This document shows, in pieces, positions 48,847 through 58,719 of a stretch of DNA of 64,000 nucleotides. The notes beneath the pieces are model-generated. The model saw only the letters and a list, made by a program, of their open reading frames with translations. It was not told the DNA's origin and ran no database searches. The stretch is from Candidatus Saccharimonadota bacterium (GTDB lineage Bacteria; Patescibacteriota; Saccharimonadia; Saccharimonadales; Saccharimonadaceae). The DNA is taken from contig JAFWIU010000010.1 in assembly GCA_017514765.1 (NCBI GenBank), forward strand, positions 62,001 through 126,000. The letters are read 5' to 3'. The translations under genes and the position numbers were made by a program. The stretch's first letter is position 1. Every line of letters begins with the position of its first letter.

Positions 48847-49506
48847 ATGTCGGAAAGTTTATTGTGTAGGTTTGGGCATATCAAATATAAGTTGATGCTC
48901 AAGCATAATGAAGGAATATTCGCTAGACGTAGGAACAAGCACTTAAAGAAGAAGCAGTTCACAATTATCTCAAACAATTGTTGGGGGGGATACGTTTATA
49001 GACTTTTTGATTTGCGATATCAATCACCAACCATTGGTCTGTTTATTATGCCAGAAGATTATTTGAGATTTATAAACAATCTTGAGTATTATATTAATGA
49101 GTGCAAACTTTCTTTTATTAAGCCAGAAGAATCACATAGTTATGCTTTTCTTCGAGATAAAAAAAGCTTTGGCAGTTATCCGATCGGCGTGCTCGATGAT
49201 ATAGAAATATGTTTTATGCACTATAGAACAGAAGAGGAGGCTTTTAAAAAATGGACACGTCGTTGTCAACGTATTGTTTGGGATAATTTGATTATAAAAT
49301 TTTGCGATCAAAATGGTTGTAAGAAAAAACACATCGAGCAATTTAATAAGATTGATAGGTATGACAAGATGGTCTGTTTTACCGCTAAGAAAATACCTGG
49401 GAAATATAATATTTATATGTGGGAATTTAAAAAGGACGGTTATGTGGTTGATGATAAGTATTTTCTGTTCCAGCATCTAGATCTTAAGAAGCTAATTGAA
49501 AAATAG
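48847..49506 (+). CDS. DUF1919 exopolysaccharide biosynthesis protein
   Basis: 219 residues with the DUF1919 signature TIISNNCWGGYVYRLFDLRYQSPTIGLFIMPEDYLRFI (about 38-75) and YPIGVLDDIEICFMHYRTEEEAFKKWTRRCQRI. The family occurs in surface-polysaccharide loci, and members are thought to be transferases; the reaction is not established. Soluble, AT-rich like its neighbours. Confidence 0.85.
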   Translation: MSESLLCRFGHIKYKLMLKHNEGIFARRRNKHLKKKQFTIISNNCWGGYVYRLFDLRYQSPTIGLFIMPEDYLRFINNLEYYINECKLSFIKPEESHSYAFLRDKKSFGSYPIGVLDDIEICFMHYRTEEEAFKKWTRRCQRIVWDNLIIKFCDQNGCKKKHIEQFNKIDRYDKMVCFTAKKIPGKYNIYMWEFKKDGYVVDDKYFLFQHLDLKKLIEK

Positions 49507-49512
49507 CTTGAA

Positions 49513-50577
49513 TCACGTACACTTCTTTTGCTCGCCTATTGACCATGGTATTATTCTTCTCAACATCAACCCTATAAGAATTGAAATTATTGTTGCCACA
49601 ACACTAGTAACGAGCGCAAGGCATATTTCAAGTAAAAAATCGCTATTCATTAGTAGTTTTGAAAAAACACCTAGTTTTGTTTGGGTTATTACGACAATTA
49701 GTTTGTGAAATATTAGAACACTCATTGTATTTCTGCCAATACATTCAATTGTTTTGTTATTATCAATTCCTTTTGAGAGCAGAATAATAGCTAATGCCGA
49801 AGTCATCCCGGCTGTTATTGTTAAGAAATAGTTTTGATACTTATAACTTTGCCATCCGATGCTTTCTGGTCCATTAAAATAAATCGCAAGCCCACACAAA
49901 ACAATACACGCAACAAATAAACCTGTATTACTTTGTTTTGTTTCTAGCTTTTCAAAAATTCGCCACTTTTTTAACAAGTATCCAAAATAAAAGAAGCATC
50001 CAATGGTTAAGGCACTATTTAACCCCCATGGCAGATAGAAGTCTTTTGCGAAAAAAGTACACGAGAAACCGATTAGTAGTGTTGCTATGAATGTAATTGT
50101 TTCCATTTTTTTGCTCTTGAGCGAATATACTATACAATAAAAAATTACTTCCGTAGAAAATAACGCAGGCAAAAACCATAAGGGACTGTTTTGCTTCAGT
50201 GCATTATTTACCCCGTTGCCGTATAGAACATTTCCGATTTGTTCCCATATATTGAATGAAGATTTTCGTGAGAGTTCGTCGGCTACGTCTTGTCCAAGAA
50301 TAAAATATGGTATTAAGAATACTAATGCCCAAAAGAAGTATGGCAACATGATTCTGAGAAACTTATTTTTTAAGAATTCAAAAAATGATTCTCTTTCTTT
50401 TATGCGGAGCATATATCCGGATAGCACGAAGAAAATTGGCACGTTGATAAAGTAAATGATTCGATATATTGGGTATGCGTGACTTGAACTTGATGAAATC
50501 GCATGCCCTAAAACAATAAGAAACATTGCAATTCCCCTTGCGATATCTATATATTTAATCCTCTTATTAGATTTCAT
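49513..50577 (-). CDS. Acyltransferase family 3 membrane protein
   Basis: 354 residues, about ten membrane segments. The N-terminal IKYIDIARGIAMFLIVLGHA carries the conserved His of acyltransferase 3 (OatA/WecH type). VLSGYMLRIKE follows. It would add acetyl or similar groups to surface sugars. It is the only gene of the locus on the opposite strand and has its own leaderless-type promoter, which suggests separate control or insertion. Confidence 0.9.
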   Translation of the reverse strand: MKSNKRIKYIDIARGIAMFLIVLGHAISSSSSHAYPIYRIIYFINVPIFFVLSGYMLRIKERESFFEFLKNKFLRIMLPYFFWALVFLIPYFILGQDVADELSRKSSFNIWEQIGNVLYGNGVNNALKQNSPLWFLPALFSTEVIFYCIVYSLKSKKMETITFIATLLIGFSCTFFAKDFYLPWGLNSALTIGCFFYFGYLLKKWRIFEKLETKQSNTGLFVACIVLCGLAIYFNGPESIGWQSYKYQNYFLTITAGMTSALAIILLSKGIDNNKTIECIGRNTMSVLIFHKLIVVITQTKLGVFSKLLMNSDFLLEICLALVTSVVATIISILIGLMLRRIIPWSIGEQKKCT

Positions 50578-50583
50578 ATTGTT

Positions 50584-50592
50584 ATTATATCA
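50584..50592 (-). promoter_or_regulatory. Extended -10 promoter of the acyltransferase gene (leaderless type)
   Basis: TGATATAAT on the minus strand ends six bases before the ATG. Confidence 0.75.
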
Positions 50593-50635
50593 AACTATAC
50601 TACCGTAATGAACTAGGCCGAACCCTCACCTTTTG

Positions 50636-50644
50636 TGATATAAT
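50636..50644 (+). promoter_or_regulatory. Extended -10 promoter of the epimerase gene
   Basis: TGATATAAT; ATG 50655 is ten bases downstream, while an in-frame ATG at 50646 overlaps the promoter edge. Confidence 0.72.
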
Positions 50645-50654
50645 AATGTGTATT

Positions 50655-51704
50655 ATGAACAAAACGATTGATTTTAGTGGTAAAAAAATTCTTATCACTG
50701 GTGCGGCGGGGTTTATTGGGTGGTATCTAGCGAAGCGAGTATGCGAGGAAAACCCGGAAGCGAAAGTGATTGGGTTTGACTCAGTAAATGATTATTATGA
50801 CGTAGCTTTGAAGGAATACCGATTAAAAGATTTGGAGCAGTATAAGAACTTCACTTTTATTAAAGGAAATTTGGCGGATAAGCAGGCATTAGTAGATGTG
50901 TTCGAGAAGTACCATCCAGAAATCGTGGTAAACCTTGCGGCTCAAGCGGGGGTGCGATATTCGATCGACCATCCAGATGCTTATATTGAGGCTAACCTGA
51001 TTGGATTTTACAATATCTTGGAAGCGTGCCGACACTATCCAGTAGAGCACCTAGTCTATGCGTCATCATCGTCGGTGTATGGCGGCAACAAGAAAGTACC
51101 GTTTTCTACAGACGATAAGGTAGATAATCCAGTGAGCTTATACGCAGCAACGAAGAAATCTAATGAATTGCTCGCACATGCCTATTCAAAACTATACAAT
51201 ATACCGTCGACTGGTCTCCGCTTCTTTACAGTGTATGGTCCAGCTGGGCGGCCGGATATGGCGTATTTTGGCTTTACTAATAAGTTAATCAAGGGTGAGA
51301 AGATCCAGATATTTAACTACGGGAATTGTAAGCGGGACTTCACCTATATTGACGATATTGTAGAGGGAGTGATGCGAGTAATGGCAAAAGCACCAGAGAA
51401 GAACGATGGTGAGGATGGTTTACCACTCGCGCCATACAAAGTCTACAATATTGGGAATTCGAATCCAGAGAATCTATTGGACTTCGTACAGATATTACAG
51501 GAGGAACTGATTCGCGCTGGAGTATTACCGGAAGATTATGATTTCGAGACACATAAGGAATTGGTACCAATGCAGCCCGGTGATGTGCCGGTGACCTACG
51601 CTGACACGAGCGCGCTCGAAAAAGATTTCGGGTTCAAACCGCATACGTCTCTACGCGAAGGTTTACGAAAGTTCGCGGAGTGGTACAAAGAATTCTACCA
51701 ATAG
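50655..51704 (+). CDS. NAD-dependent UDP-sugar epimerase (UDP-glucuronate 4-epimerase type)
   Basis: 349 residues from ATG 50655. Rossmann motif KKILITGAAGFIGWYLAKRV, the substrate block VNLAAQAGVRYSIDHPDAYIEANLIGFYNILEACR, catalytic Ser/Tyr/Lys in SSSSVYG and YAATKKSNE, and RFFTVYGPAGRPDMAYFGFT. The NYYD and GVRYSI patterns are typical of UDP-glucuronate 4-epimerases. Followed by a UDP-glucose dehydrogenase, which would make its substrate. Composition returns to that of the housekeeping genes. Confidence 0.92.
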   Translation: MNKTIDFSGKKILITGAAGFIGWYLAKRVCEENPEAKVIGFDSVNDYYDVALKEYRLKDLEQYKNFTFIKGNLADKQALVDVFEKYHPEIVVNLAAQAGVRYSIDHPDAYIEANLIGFYNILEACRHYPVEHLVYASSSSVYGGNKKVPFSTDDKVDNPVSLYAATKKSNELLAHAYSKLYNIPSTGLRFFTVYGPAGRPDMAYFGFTNKLIKGEKIQIFNYGNCKRDFTYIDDIVEGVMRVMAKAPEKNDGEDGLPLAPYKVYNIGNSNPENLLDFVQILQEELIRAGVLPEDYDFETHKELVPMQPGDVPVTYADTSALEKDFGFKPHTSLREGLRKFAEWYKEFYQ

Positions 51705-51719
51705 ATCACTTGTGCTTAA

Positions 51720-51748
51720 TTGACAAATACTCTTAAGCAGTGTATGAT
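51720..51748 (+). promoter_or_regulatory. Promoter of the nucleotide-sugar dehydrogenase gene
   Basis: TTGACA (51720-51725), 17 bases ending TG, TATGAT (51743-51748). About 37 bases before ATG 51785. Confidence 0.72.
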
Positions 51749-51784
51749 TATAGGAATAGTTATTATAATGTGGAGTTATATAAA

Positions 51785-52969
51785 ATGAAAATTGCAGTAG
51801 CAGGAACTGGTTATGTGGGATTGTCACTGGCGACATTATTATCTCAGAAGCATGAGGTAGTGGCGCTCGATATCATACCGGAAAAAGTCAAAATGGTGAA
51901 TAAGTTTACCTCGCCGATTCGGGATGAGTATATTGAAAAGTATTTTGATGATGCCGTGAAGGGAGAGCGGAAATTGAACCTTAAAGCAACATTAGACTGG
52001 GAAGAAGCTTTCCGAGACGCTGATTACGTGATTATCGCTACGCCGACCGATTATGATGAAACGAAGGATTATTTCAATACAAGTTCAGTGGAAGATGTCA
52101 TCGAGAAGGTAATTTCGTTAGATAACCCCAAGACGACGATGGTGGTAAAATCTACTATTCCGGTGGGCTATATTAACTCCATACGACGAAAATACGACAT
52201 CGACAACATTTTCTTTTCGCCAGAATTCTTGCGTGAAGGCAAAGCATTGTATGATAATTTATATCCGTCACGAATTATCGTGGGCTCCTATTCGGAGGAA
52301 GCGCAGAAATTTGCAGAGCTATTGCGTGAAGCTACCTTGGCGGATGATGTGCAGGTACTGGCTATGGATAGCAAAGAGGCCGAGGCAGTAAAGTTATTTG
52401 CGAATACTTATTTGGCTTTGAGGGTAGCTTATTTCAACGAACTAGATACTTACGCTGAAGTAAAAGGGATTAATGCGAAGAGTATTATTGAAGGGATTTC
52501 ACTTGACCCACGAATCGGGACACATTATAATAATCCGTCGTTTGGTTACGGTGGATACTGCTTGCCGAAGGATACGAAGCAATTACTAGCAAATTACAAA
52601 GGTGTACCGCAAGATTTAATTAAGGCGATTGTGAATGCAAATATCACTAGGAAGCAGTTCATTGCAGATGAAGTGATGAAGAGTAACCCGAAGCTGATTG
52701 GGGTCTATCGCCTGACGATGAAGTCAGATTCGGATAATTTCCGAGCAGCAGCAATACATGACATCATTAAAACTTTGCGGGATAACAAAAAGAAGGTTAT
52801 AATCTATGAGCCAACCTTGAAGGATGCCGAATACAACGGCGTGGAAGTAACAAAGGATTTGGATCAGTTTAAGAAGAATTGTTCGGTAATCTTAGCGAAT
52901 CGCATCACGCCGGAATTGGAAGATGTGCGAGAGAAGGTCTATACGCGAGACTTGTTCTCTCGAGACTGA
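51785..52969 (+). CDS. ugd: UDP-glucose/GDP-mannose dehydrogenase family protein
   Basis: 394 residues from ATG 51785 (TGGAG upstream). MKIAVAGTGYVGLSLATLLSQKHEVVALDI binds NAD. FFSPEFLREGKALYDNLYPSRIIVG, KEAEAVKLFANTYLALRVAYFNELDTYAE, and the catalytic-Cys motif FGYGGYCLPKDTKQLLANY follow. It oxidises a UDP-hexose to the uronic acid; UDP-glucose is most likely, given the 4-epimerase next to it. Together they would supply glucuronate and galacturonate for the polymer. Confidence 0.94.
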   Translation: MKIAVAGTGYVGLSLATLLSQKHEVVALDIIPEKVKMVNKFTSPIRDEYIEKYFDDAVKGERKLNLKATLDWEEAFRDADYVIIATPTDYDETKDYFNTSSVEDVIEKVISLDNPKTTMVVKSTIPVGYINSIRRKYDIDNIFFSPEFLREGKALYDNLYPSRIIVGSYSEEAQKFAELLREATLADDVQVLAMDSKEAEAVKLFANTYLALRVAYFNELDTYAEVKGINAKSIIEGISLDPRIGTHYNNPSFGYGGYCLPKDTKQLLANYKGVPQDLIKAIVNANITRKQFIADEVMKSNPKLIGVYRLTMKSDSDNFRAAAIHDIIKTLRDNKKKVIIYEPTLKDAEYNGVEVTKDLDQFKKNCSVILANRITPELEDVREKVYTRDLFSRD

Positions 52970-52972
52970 TAA

Positions 52973-52981
52973 TGCTATAAA
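52973..52981 (+). promoter_or_regulatory. Extended -10 promoter of the LCP gene
   Basis: TGCTATAAA, followed by GGAAAGGAAG before ATG 52999. Confidence 0.6.
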
Positions 52982-52998
52982 GGAAAGGAAGTGGGATT

Positions 52999-54483
52999 AT
53001 GAAGAAAAGCGAGATAGAAGAAAGCACAATAATCTGGCGGGGGGTGGGATTAGTAGTAGTTGTAGCGCAGGCGATTATTTCCTTTATGTTGGTTATTTCT
53101 ATGATTAATACTGGCATTGTAGCAAGTTGGATTACAATACTGGTTGCCATTGTACTGGCGGCATTGCTGATATTTAATATCGTAAAGCTACTGGCGCAGA
53201 ACAAAACCTCTACGGCAACGAGGATTGTTTGCATGGTGCTTGGCATCATCTGTATTATCGGTGGAGTATTTGCGATGCGCTACACTGGTGCTTTCAATGA
53301 ATTCTTAAACCGCGTCACTGAGCAGAAGGCAGAAGTGAAAGAGTATAGCGTGATAGTGATGAATGATAGTGGAATTAAGGACTTGTCTGGGCTAGCTGGT
53401 AAAAGTGTTGGGCTACTCGAAACCGACAAGGAGGCCAAGAAGGCTGGACAACACCTGCAAGGTCTAGTTAAAGTTGACACAGGCTTTTATGATAGTATGG
53501 ATACTTTGATTAGTATGTTGGAGGGTAAATTAATTGACGCAATGACTATAGAATCAGACCGGATGGAGATCGCAAAGGAAGAAATGGACGGTGGGTTGGA
53601 AAGTATGCGGGTAATTTATACCTTTGAAATTGAGCTCGACGGGAAGGAGACGCAGGCTTCTAATAAAAAAGTAACCATTGAGCCTTTTATAGTTTATATC
53701 TCGGGAAGTGATTCGAGAACTGGGATTAAGACTACCGCACGTTCGGATGTAAACATTGTGGCAGTAGTGGATCCTGCGAAGGGTAAAATGTTACTAGTTT
53801 CCATACCGCGCGATACTTATGTACAACTGCATGACACGACTGGCATCAAGGATAAGCTGACGCACGCTGGTGTGTACGGAATTGAAATGAGCAAAGCTAC
53901 AATTGAAGATTTTCTCGGAATCAAGATCGACCATACAATTAAGGTAAGCTTCGATACGGTAGTGAAAGTAGTAGACCAGCTAGATGGGATCGAGATTAAT
54001 TCAGATCAAGCCTTGCAACTCAAAACCAATGGCAAAGTGTGTAATTACGTAGTGGGAAAACAGGTAGTAGATGGCGACTGTGCTTTGAGGTTTGCGAGAG
54101 AGCGGAAATCCTACGAAACTGGCGATCGGCATCGTGGAGAGAACCAGCAAGAAGTAATTACTGGTATTGTGAAGAAACTATCTGGCTCGAAAGATTACTT
54201 ACTCAAGGTACCTGAGATATTGGAAATTGCAGCGGACTCTTTTGAAACCACGTTCCAAAGAGACGATATTGTTGGATTTATTAGGATGCAACTCGAAAAC
54301 CCGAAAAACTGGCAGGTAGAATCAATTGCGGTTAATGGTACTGGCACTATGTTGCCAACTTACAGTATGGGAGCGAATCTGCCATTATATGTAATGATAC
54401 CGGACGAAAACACCGTAGCTAATGCCAGGACCAAGATTAATCAGTACCTCAATGTCAGTACGGTGGATGATGCGGAGGAATAA
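52999..54483 (+). CDS. LytR-CpsA-Psr (LCP) family transferase with an extra external module
   Basis: 494 residues. Three membrane segments at about 13-93 precede an external region at about 115-215 that looks like part of a type-2 solute-binding fold (SGIKDLSGLAGKSVGLLETDKEAKKAG, MLEGKLIDAMTIESD). The LCP domain follows (about 230-430): SDVNIVAVVDPAKGKMLLVSIPRDTYV, KLTHAG, and ALRFARERKSYETGDRHRGENQQEVI with the Arg and Asp residues that bind pyrophosphate. LCP enzymes move polymer from undecaprenyl phosphate to peptidoglycan. This is the attachment step of the locus. Confidence 0.92.
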   Translation: MKKSEIEESTIIWRGVGLVVVVAQAIISFMLVISMINTGIVASWITILVAIVLAALLIFNIVKLLAQNKTSTATRIVCMVLGIICIIGGVFAMRYTGAFNEFLNRVTEQKAEVKEYSVIVMNDSGIKDLSGLAGKSVGLLETDKEAKKAGQHLQGLVKVDTGFYDSMDTLISMLEGKLIDAMTIESDRMEIAKEEMDGGLESMRVIYTFEIELDGKETQASNKKVTIEPFIVYISGSDSRTGIKTTARSDVNIVAVVDPAKGKMLLVSIPRDTYVQLHDTTGIKDKLTHAGVYGIEMSKATIEDFLGIKIDHTIKVSFDTVVKVVDQLDGIEINSDQALQLKTNGKVCNYVVGKQVVDGDCALRFARERKSYETGDRHRGENQQEVITGIVKKLSGSKDYLLKVPEILEIAADSFETTFQRDDIVGFIRMQLENPKNWQVESIAVNGTGTMLPTYSMGANLPLYVMIPDENTVANARTKINQYLNVSTVDDAEE

Positions 54484-54521
54484 GAATAATAGAAAAAAGT
54501 CTTTAATTATTATGCTTAGTA

Positions 54522-54530
54522 TGGTAATAT
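54522..54530 (+). promoter_or_regulatory. Possible extended -10 before the tyrosine kinase gene
   Basis: TGGTAATAT, followed by AGGAGG (54535-54540) and ATG 54546. Confidence 0.5.
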
Positions 54531-54545
54531 ATTTAGGAGGACAAT

Positions 54546-55901
54546 ATGGAAGAGATAAATATTAAAGAATTTTTTAGTTATTTAAAGCATTATATTTTCG
54601 GTTATATCGTAGCGATTGTATTAGCCGTAGGTGGCATCGTAGCTTATGATGTAATAATCAAGAAGCCGCTCTATCAGTCTAGTACGACTGTCGTCATCGC
54701 GAAAGCAGATAGTACTGACGGAACAGCGGTTAACATTAACGACGTAAACGCTAGTCAGAAATTGGCCAACACTTATAGCGAGATTGCGAAGAGCGAGTTG
54801 GTACTGAACCGGGTGATAGAAGAGTTAGACCTTTCGATGTCTAGCAAGGAATTGAGCAAGGGCGTGACGATTAAACCAATTGAAAACACCTCCATTATCA
54901 ATATTACAGTCAAGGATAAAAACGCTACTCGCTCAGCTACTATCGCTAATGGTATTGCTAAGGTGTTTGCGGAGGAAATTGCCAAGATTTATAGGCTCGA
55001 CAATGTTAGCCAATTAAGTGTTGCAGTAACGCCAACCGCACCATGTAATAACACTCTATCGCGCGACATTGTGTTGGCGATAGCTATCGCTGTGCTTGGT
55101 GTGACTGGCTTTGCATTCCTCCGATTTTATCTGGATGACACCGTGAAGCATACTGACGATATCGAGAAGATGCTGGGTTTACCGGTGGCTGGGAGCATTA
55201 CAAAGAACGACACAAGAGTAAAAAATGGTAACGAACTTCCTGTAGCGCGCGCGCCGAAGTCAATCGTAAGCGAGAATATTAAAAGTTTACGGACTAATCT
55301 ACAATTTACAGCAGTGGATAGGAATCTGAAAACTATCTTAGTAACTAGCGCTAATGCAAGCGAGGGCAAAAGCTTCGTATCAGCAAATTTGGCGGTTTCT
55401 TTTGCTCAGGCGGGGAAGAAGGTGTTGATTATTGATTGCGATCTTCGAAAAGGACGTTTACATAAGCTCTTCAAGACTTTTAACAATGCAGGGTTATCCA
55501 ATCTATTGGCTGACAATATTAAGAACATTGGTAGCTATATTCGTAAGACTACAGTAGATAATCTCGATTTGATTACTTGTGGTACATATCCACCCAATCC
55601 AAGTGAATTGTTAGCGTCGCAGCGTAATAAGAAGGTATTAGCGGGATTGCGCAATCATTACGATATCATCATCTTAGATGGTGCACCAGTGGGTGGCTTG
55701 GCAGATTCAGTGATTTTATCTAGCTTGGTTGATGAAGTGTTAATCGTAACAAAGGATGGGGCAACTTCGAAGAGTGATTTGTCTGCAACCAGAGATGCCT
55801 TGAAGCGAGTGGATGCCAATGTTGCTGGTATTGTGTTCAATAATGTAAATCATAGATCGTCGAAATATTACTATTATTACGGAGAAGAAGACAAAAAATG
55901 A
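54546..55901 (+). CDS. Chain-length regulator fused to tyrosine autokinase (Wzc/CpsCD-like)
   Basis: 451 residues. Wzz-like N-terminus with membrane segments at about 15-35 and 176-194, then a cytoplasmic BY-kinase domain: Walker A SANASEGKS (about 264-272), Walker A' KVLIIDCDLRKGRLH and Walker B IIILDGAP. It ends in a Tyr cluster, [12 protein letters not shown], for autophosphorylation. In Gram-positive systems this is usually two proteins; here they are fused, as in Proteobacteria. Controls polymer length and export. Overlaps the phosphatase gene by four bases. Confidence 0.93.
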   Translation: MEEINIKEFFSYLKHYIFGYIVAIVLAVGGIVAYDVIIKKPLYQSSTTVVIAKADSTDGTAVNINDVNASQKLANTYSEIAKSELVLNRVIEELDLSMSSKELSKGVTIKPIENTSIINITVKDKNATRSATIANGIAKVFAEEIAKIYRLDNVSQLSVAVTPTAPCNNTLSRDIVLAIAIAVLGVTGFAFLRFYLDDTVKHTDDIEKMLGLPVAGSITKNDTRVKNGNELPVARAPKSIVSENIKSLRTNLQFTAVDRNLKTILVTSANASEGKSFVSANLAVSFAQAGKKVLIIDCDLRKGRLHKLFKTFNNAGLSNLLADNIKNIGSYIRKTTVDNLDLITCGTYPPNPSELLASQRNKKVLAGLRNHYDIIILDGAPVGGLADSVILSSLVDEVLIVTKDGATSKSDLSATRDALKRVDANVAGIVFNNVNHRSSKYYYYYGEEDKK

Positions 55902-56608
55902 TAGATATCCACTCGCACATTTTACCTGGGATTGATGATGGTGCGAGAACGTTGGATGAAAGTATTGATATTATACAAGAATTATCACGTCAGGGCGTAA
56001 CGAGTATTGTGGCGACACCACACTATATTACTGATACTATGTATACCTCTCCGCGAAATAACAATCTCATACTTCTGAATAAATTAAGGCAGGCTTTAGG
56101 CGATGCAGGCGTAGAGGTTGGAGTGTATCTAGGAAATGAGATTTTTATCGACATCAAGATTGCTGAACTCCTGAAGAAAAGAATAGCATCCACAATGGCT
56201 GATAGTGAATATATATTGGTCGAATTTTCGTTAAATGAAGAATATCCGAATTATGCGGACATCCTGGGTAATTTAATGGAGCTTGGATACAAGGTGATTT
56301 TAGCTCATCCTGAAAGATATGTACTGGCAGAGGAGGATTTTGACAGACTTGAGGAGCTGCAAGAGATGGGGATATTATTCCAATGTAATGCTGGGAGCTT
56401 TATTGGTCAATATGGTAAGTCGGTTGAGAAGATAGTGGTGCGACTAGCGAAGGAAAAGCGAATCTTCGCGTTAGGTAGCGACATGCATCATGCCCGTGGG
56501 GATAATAGGATGATAAAAGCGCAAAAGAAACTACGTAAATATTATAGCAAAGCAGAGTTGGACCGCATCCTGGTGAAGAACCCCAGTAAAATTATCGGTG
56601 TGATATAA
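55898..56608 (+). CDS. CpsB/CapC-type protein-tyrosine phosphatase (PHP fold)
   Basis: 236 residues; [26 protein letters not shown] opens the PHP metal site, with further ligands in [26 protein letters not shown] and [12 protein letters not shown]. It dephosphorylates the Tyr tail of the kinase encoded just upstream, completing the phosphorylation cycle that controls capsule export. Confidence 0.95.
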   Translation: MIDIHSHILPGIDDGARTLDESIDIIQELSRQGVTSIVATPHYITDTMYTSPRNNNLILLNKLRQALGDAGVEVGVYLGNEIFIDIKIAELLKKRIASTMADSEYILVEFSLNEEYPNYADILGNLMELGYKVILAHPERYVLAEEDFDRLEELQEMGILFQCNAGSFIGQYGKSVEKIVVRLAKEKRIFALGSDMHHARGDNRMIKAQKKLRKYYSKAELDRILVKNPSKIIGVI

Positions 56609-56609
56609 T
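56601..56609 (+). promoter_or_regulatory. Extended -10 promoter of uvrB (leaderless type)
   Basis: TGATATAAT ends seven bases before ATG 56617 and overlaps the stop of the phosphatase gene. Confidence 0.75.
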
Positions 56610-56616
56610 AATAGAT

Positions 56617-58620
56617 ATGGCTAAATTTAAGTTGGTGTCAAAATATCAGCCGACCGGTGATCAGCCGGCGGCGATTCGTCAGCTCGTGGACGGGCTTAAT
56701 GCTGGTGTCCATGAACAGACTTTGCTGGGCGTGACTGGATCTGGGAAGACTTTTACGATGGCAAACATTATCAATAAAGTACAACGTCCTACATTGGTAT
56801 TGGCACATAATAAAACTTTGGCAGCACAGTTGTATGCGGAATTTCGGGAGTTTTTCCCGGAGAATGAAGTGCACTATTTCGTGTCGTATTTCGATTACTA
56901 TCAACCAGAGGCATATATCGCATCAACCGATACGTATATCGAGAAGGACTCAGCGATTAATGACGAGATTGATAGACTCAGACATGGAGCAACGGAAGCG
57001 TTACTGACCCGTCGCGATTGTATAGTCATATCTTCGGTATCATGCATATATGGCATTGGTTCACCAGCTCACTACGAGGAGATGTCATTACCGATGTGGC
57101 GAGAGAAAGGTGGGTGGGCGATCAGCGAGACTAGTCATCTAACGCAACTTGAGTTTATTCGTCGGCTCGTCGGGATGCAATATCATCGGAATGATTTGGC
57201 GTTCGAACGGGGGAATTTCCGCGTGATGGGTGACACGGTAGATTTGTATCCGGCGAACGGGGAATATGCGTATCGATTCGAGTTTGGGTTTGATACTTTG
57301 GAGGAAGTAAAGATTGTAGACCCTTTGACCTTTGAGGTGCGAGAGAAACCTGACCACGTACATGTTTTCCCAAACACACATTATGCGACGCCGATGGACC
57401 AGCTCGAGAAGGCACTGGTAACAATTCGAGCAGAGTATGAAGACAGGATGAAGTATTTTGAAAAGCACCAGAAGTATCTGGAGGCGCAGAGGTTGTCACA
57501 GCGAACTAAATATGACCTTGAGATGCTGAAGGAAACGGGGTTTGTTAAGGGAATTGAGAATTATTCTAGGCACCTGGATGGGCGGAAGCCGGGCGAGCCG
57601 CCGTCGACTTTACTGGATTTCTTCCCAGAAGATTGGTTGTTGATCGTAGATGAGTCGCATATGACTTTGCCACAAGTGCGTGGGATGTATAATGGCGACC
57701 ATGCTAGGAAATTAGCACTAGTGGAATATGGGTTCCGATTGCCGTCGGCGCTAGACAACCGACCACTCACTTATGGTGAATTCCAAAAGCATATTAACCA
57801 AGCGATTTATGTATCAGCTACGCCGGGTGAGTATGAATTAGAAGTATCACCAGAACCGGCGCAGCAGGTGATTCGCCCAACTGGATTACTTGACCCCGAG
57901 GTTGAAGTACGTGGCTCGGATGGACAAATTGATAATCTGATGGAAGAGATTGACCGACGCATTGCGAAGGGTCAGAGAACTCTGATTACGACACTGACTA
58001 AACGGATGGCAGAAGATTTGACTGACCATTTGAAGGAACGAGGCGTGAAGACAGCGTATATTCACTCCGATGTAGATACGCTGGAGCGCGGGGATATTTT
58101 GCGGGATCTGCGTGCGGGAGTATACGATGTGCTTGTGGGGATTAATTTGTTGCGTGAGGGATTGGATTTGCCGGAAGTATCGTTAGTCGCGATTCTGGAT
58201 GCGGATAAAGAAGGATTCTTGCGCTCGGAATCGGCTTTGATTCAGACGATTGGGCGTGCGGCGAGACATGAAGAAGGCAAGGTGATAATGTATGCTGATT
58301 TTATTACGGAAAGCATGGAAAAGGCAATATCCGAGACTAATCGGCGGCGCGAGATTCAGAAAGAGTACAACGCTAAGCATGGCATTACGCCACATTCGGT
58401 AGTGAAAGAGATTTCGGCGGGCCTACGCGCCATTATTCCAGAGAAAGAGGAGATTGATAAGTTGGATATTAAGCGAATTCCGAAGGATGAATTGCCGGCT
58501 CTGATTAAGCATCTGTCATCCGAGATGCAACTCGCGGCGGCGAACTTGGAGTTCGAACAAGCCGCAGCACTTAGGGATGAGATCGAGAAGATTAAAGAGT
58601 TTATGGAAGGGAAGAAATAA
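56617..58620 (+). CDS. uvrB: UvrABC system protein B
   Basis: 667 residues, full length. Walker [14 protein letters not shown] (about 38-50), the beta-hairpin region [23 protein letters not shown], helicase motifs [47 protein letters not shown] and QTIGRAARH, and a C-terminal UVR motif ([16 protein letters not shown]) that contacts UvrC. It verifies lesions in nucleotide excision repair. Confidence 0.98.
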   Translation: MAKFKLVSKYQPTGDQPAAIRQLVDGLNAGVHEQTLLGVTGSGKTFTMANIINKVQRPTLVLAHNKTLAAQLYAEFREFFPENEVHYFVSYFDYYQPEAYIASTDTYIEKDSAINDEIDRLRHGATEALLTRRDCIVISSVSCIYGIGSPAHYEEMSLPMWREKGGWAISETSHLTQLEFIRRLVGMQYHRNDLAFERGNFRVMGDTVDLYPANGEYAYRFEFGFDTLEEVKIVDPLTFEVREKPDHVHVFPNTHYATPMDQLEKALVTIRAEYEDRMKYFEKHQKYLEAQRLSQRTKYDLEMLKETGFVKGIENYSRHLDGRKPGEPPSTLLDFFPEDWLLIVDESHMTLPQVRGMYNGDHARKLALVEYGFRLPSALDNRPLTYGEFQKHINQAIYVSATPGEYELEVSPEPAQQVIRPTGLLDPEVEVRGSDGQIDNLMEEIDRRIAKGQRTLITTLTKRMAEDLTDHLKERGVKTAYIHSDVDTLERGDILRDLRAGVYDVLVGINLLREGLDLPEVSLVAILDADKEGFLRSESALIQTIGRAARHEEGKVIMYADFITESMEKAISETNRRREIQKEYNAKHGITPHSVVKEISAGLRAIIPEKEEIDKLDIKRIPKDELPALIKHLSSEMQLAAANLEFEQAAALRDEIEKIKEFMEGKK

Positions 58621-58649
58621 AAAGAGGGCTAGCTCTAGCAGCTTCCCTC
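58619..58649. terminator. Terminator for the nuclease gene, possibly bidirectional
   Basis: On the minus strand GAGGG ... CCCTC is followed by TTTTT; it also follows uvrB on the plus strand. The remainder to 58719 holds an AGGTTAAG/CTTAACCT inverted repeat only. Confidence 0.6.
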
Positions 58650-58719
58650 GGTAGGTTAAGCAGTTGATTCAATTCAGTATCTTATACTTAACCTCTTATC
58701 TGTGATTATAGTCCAATCG

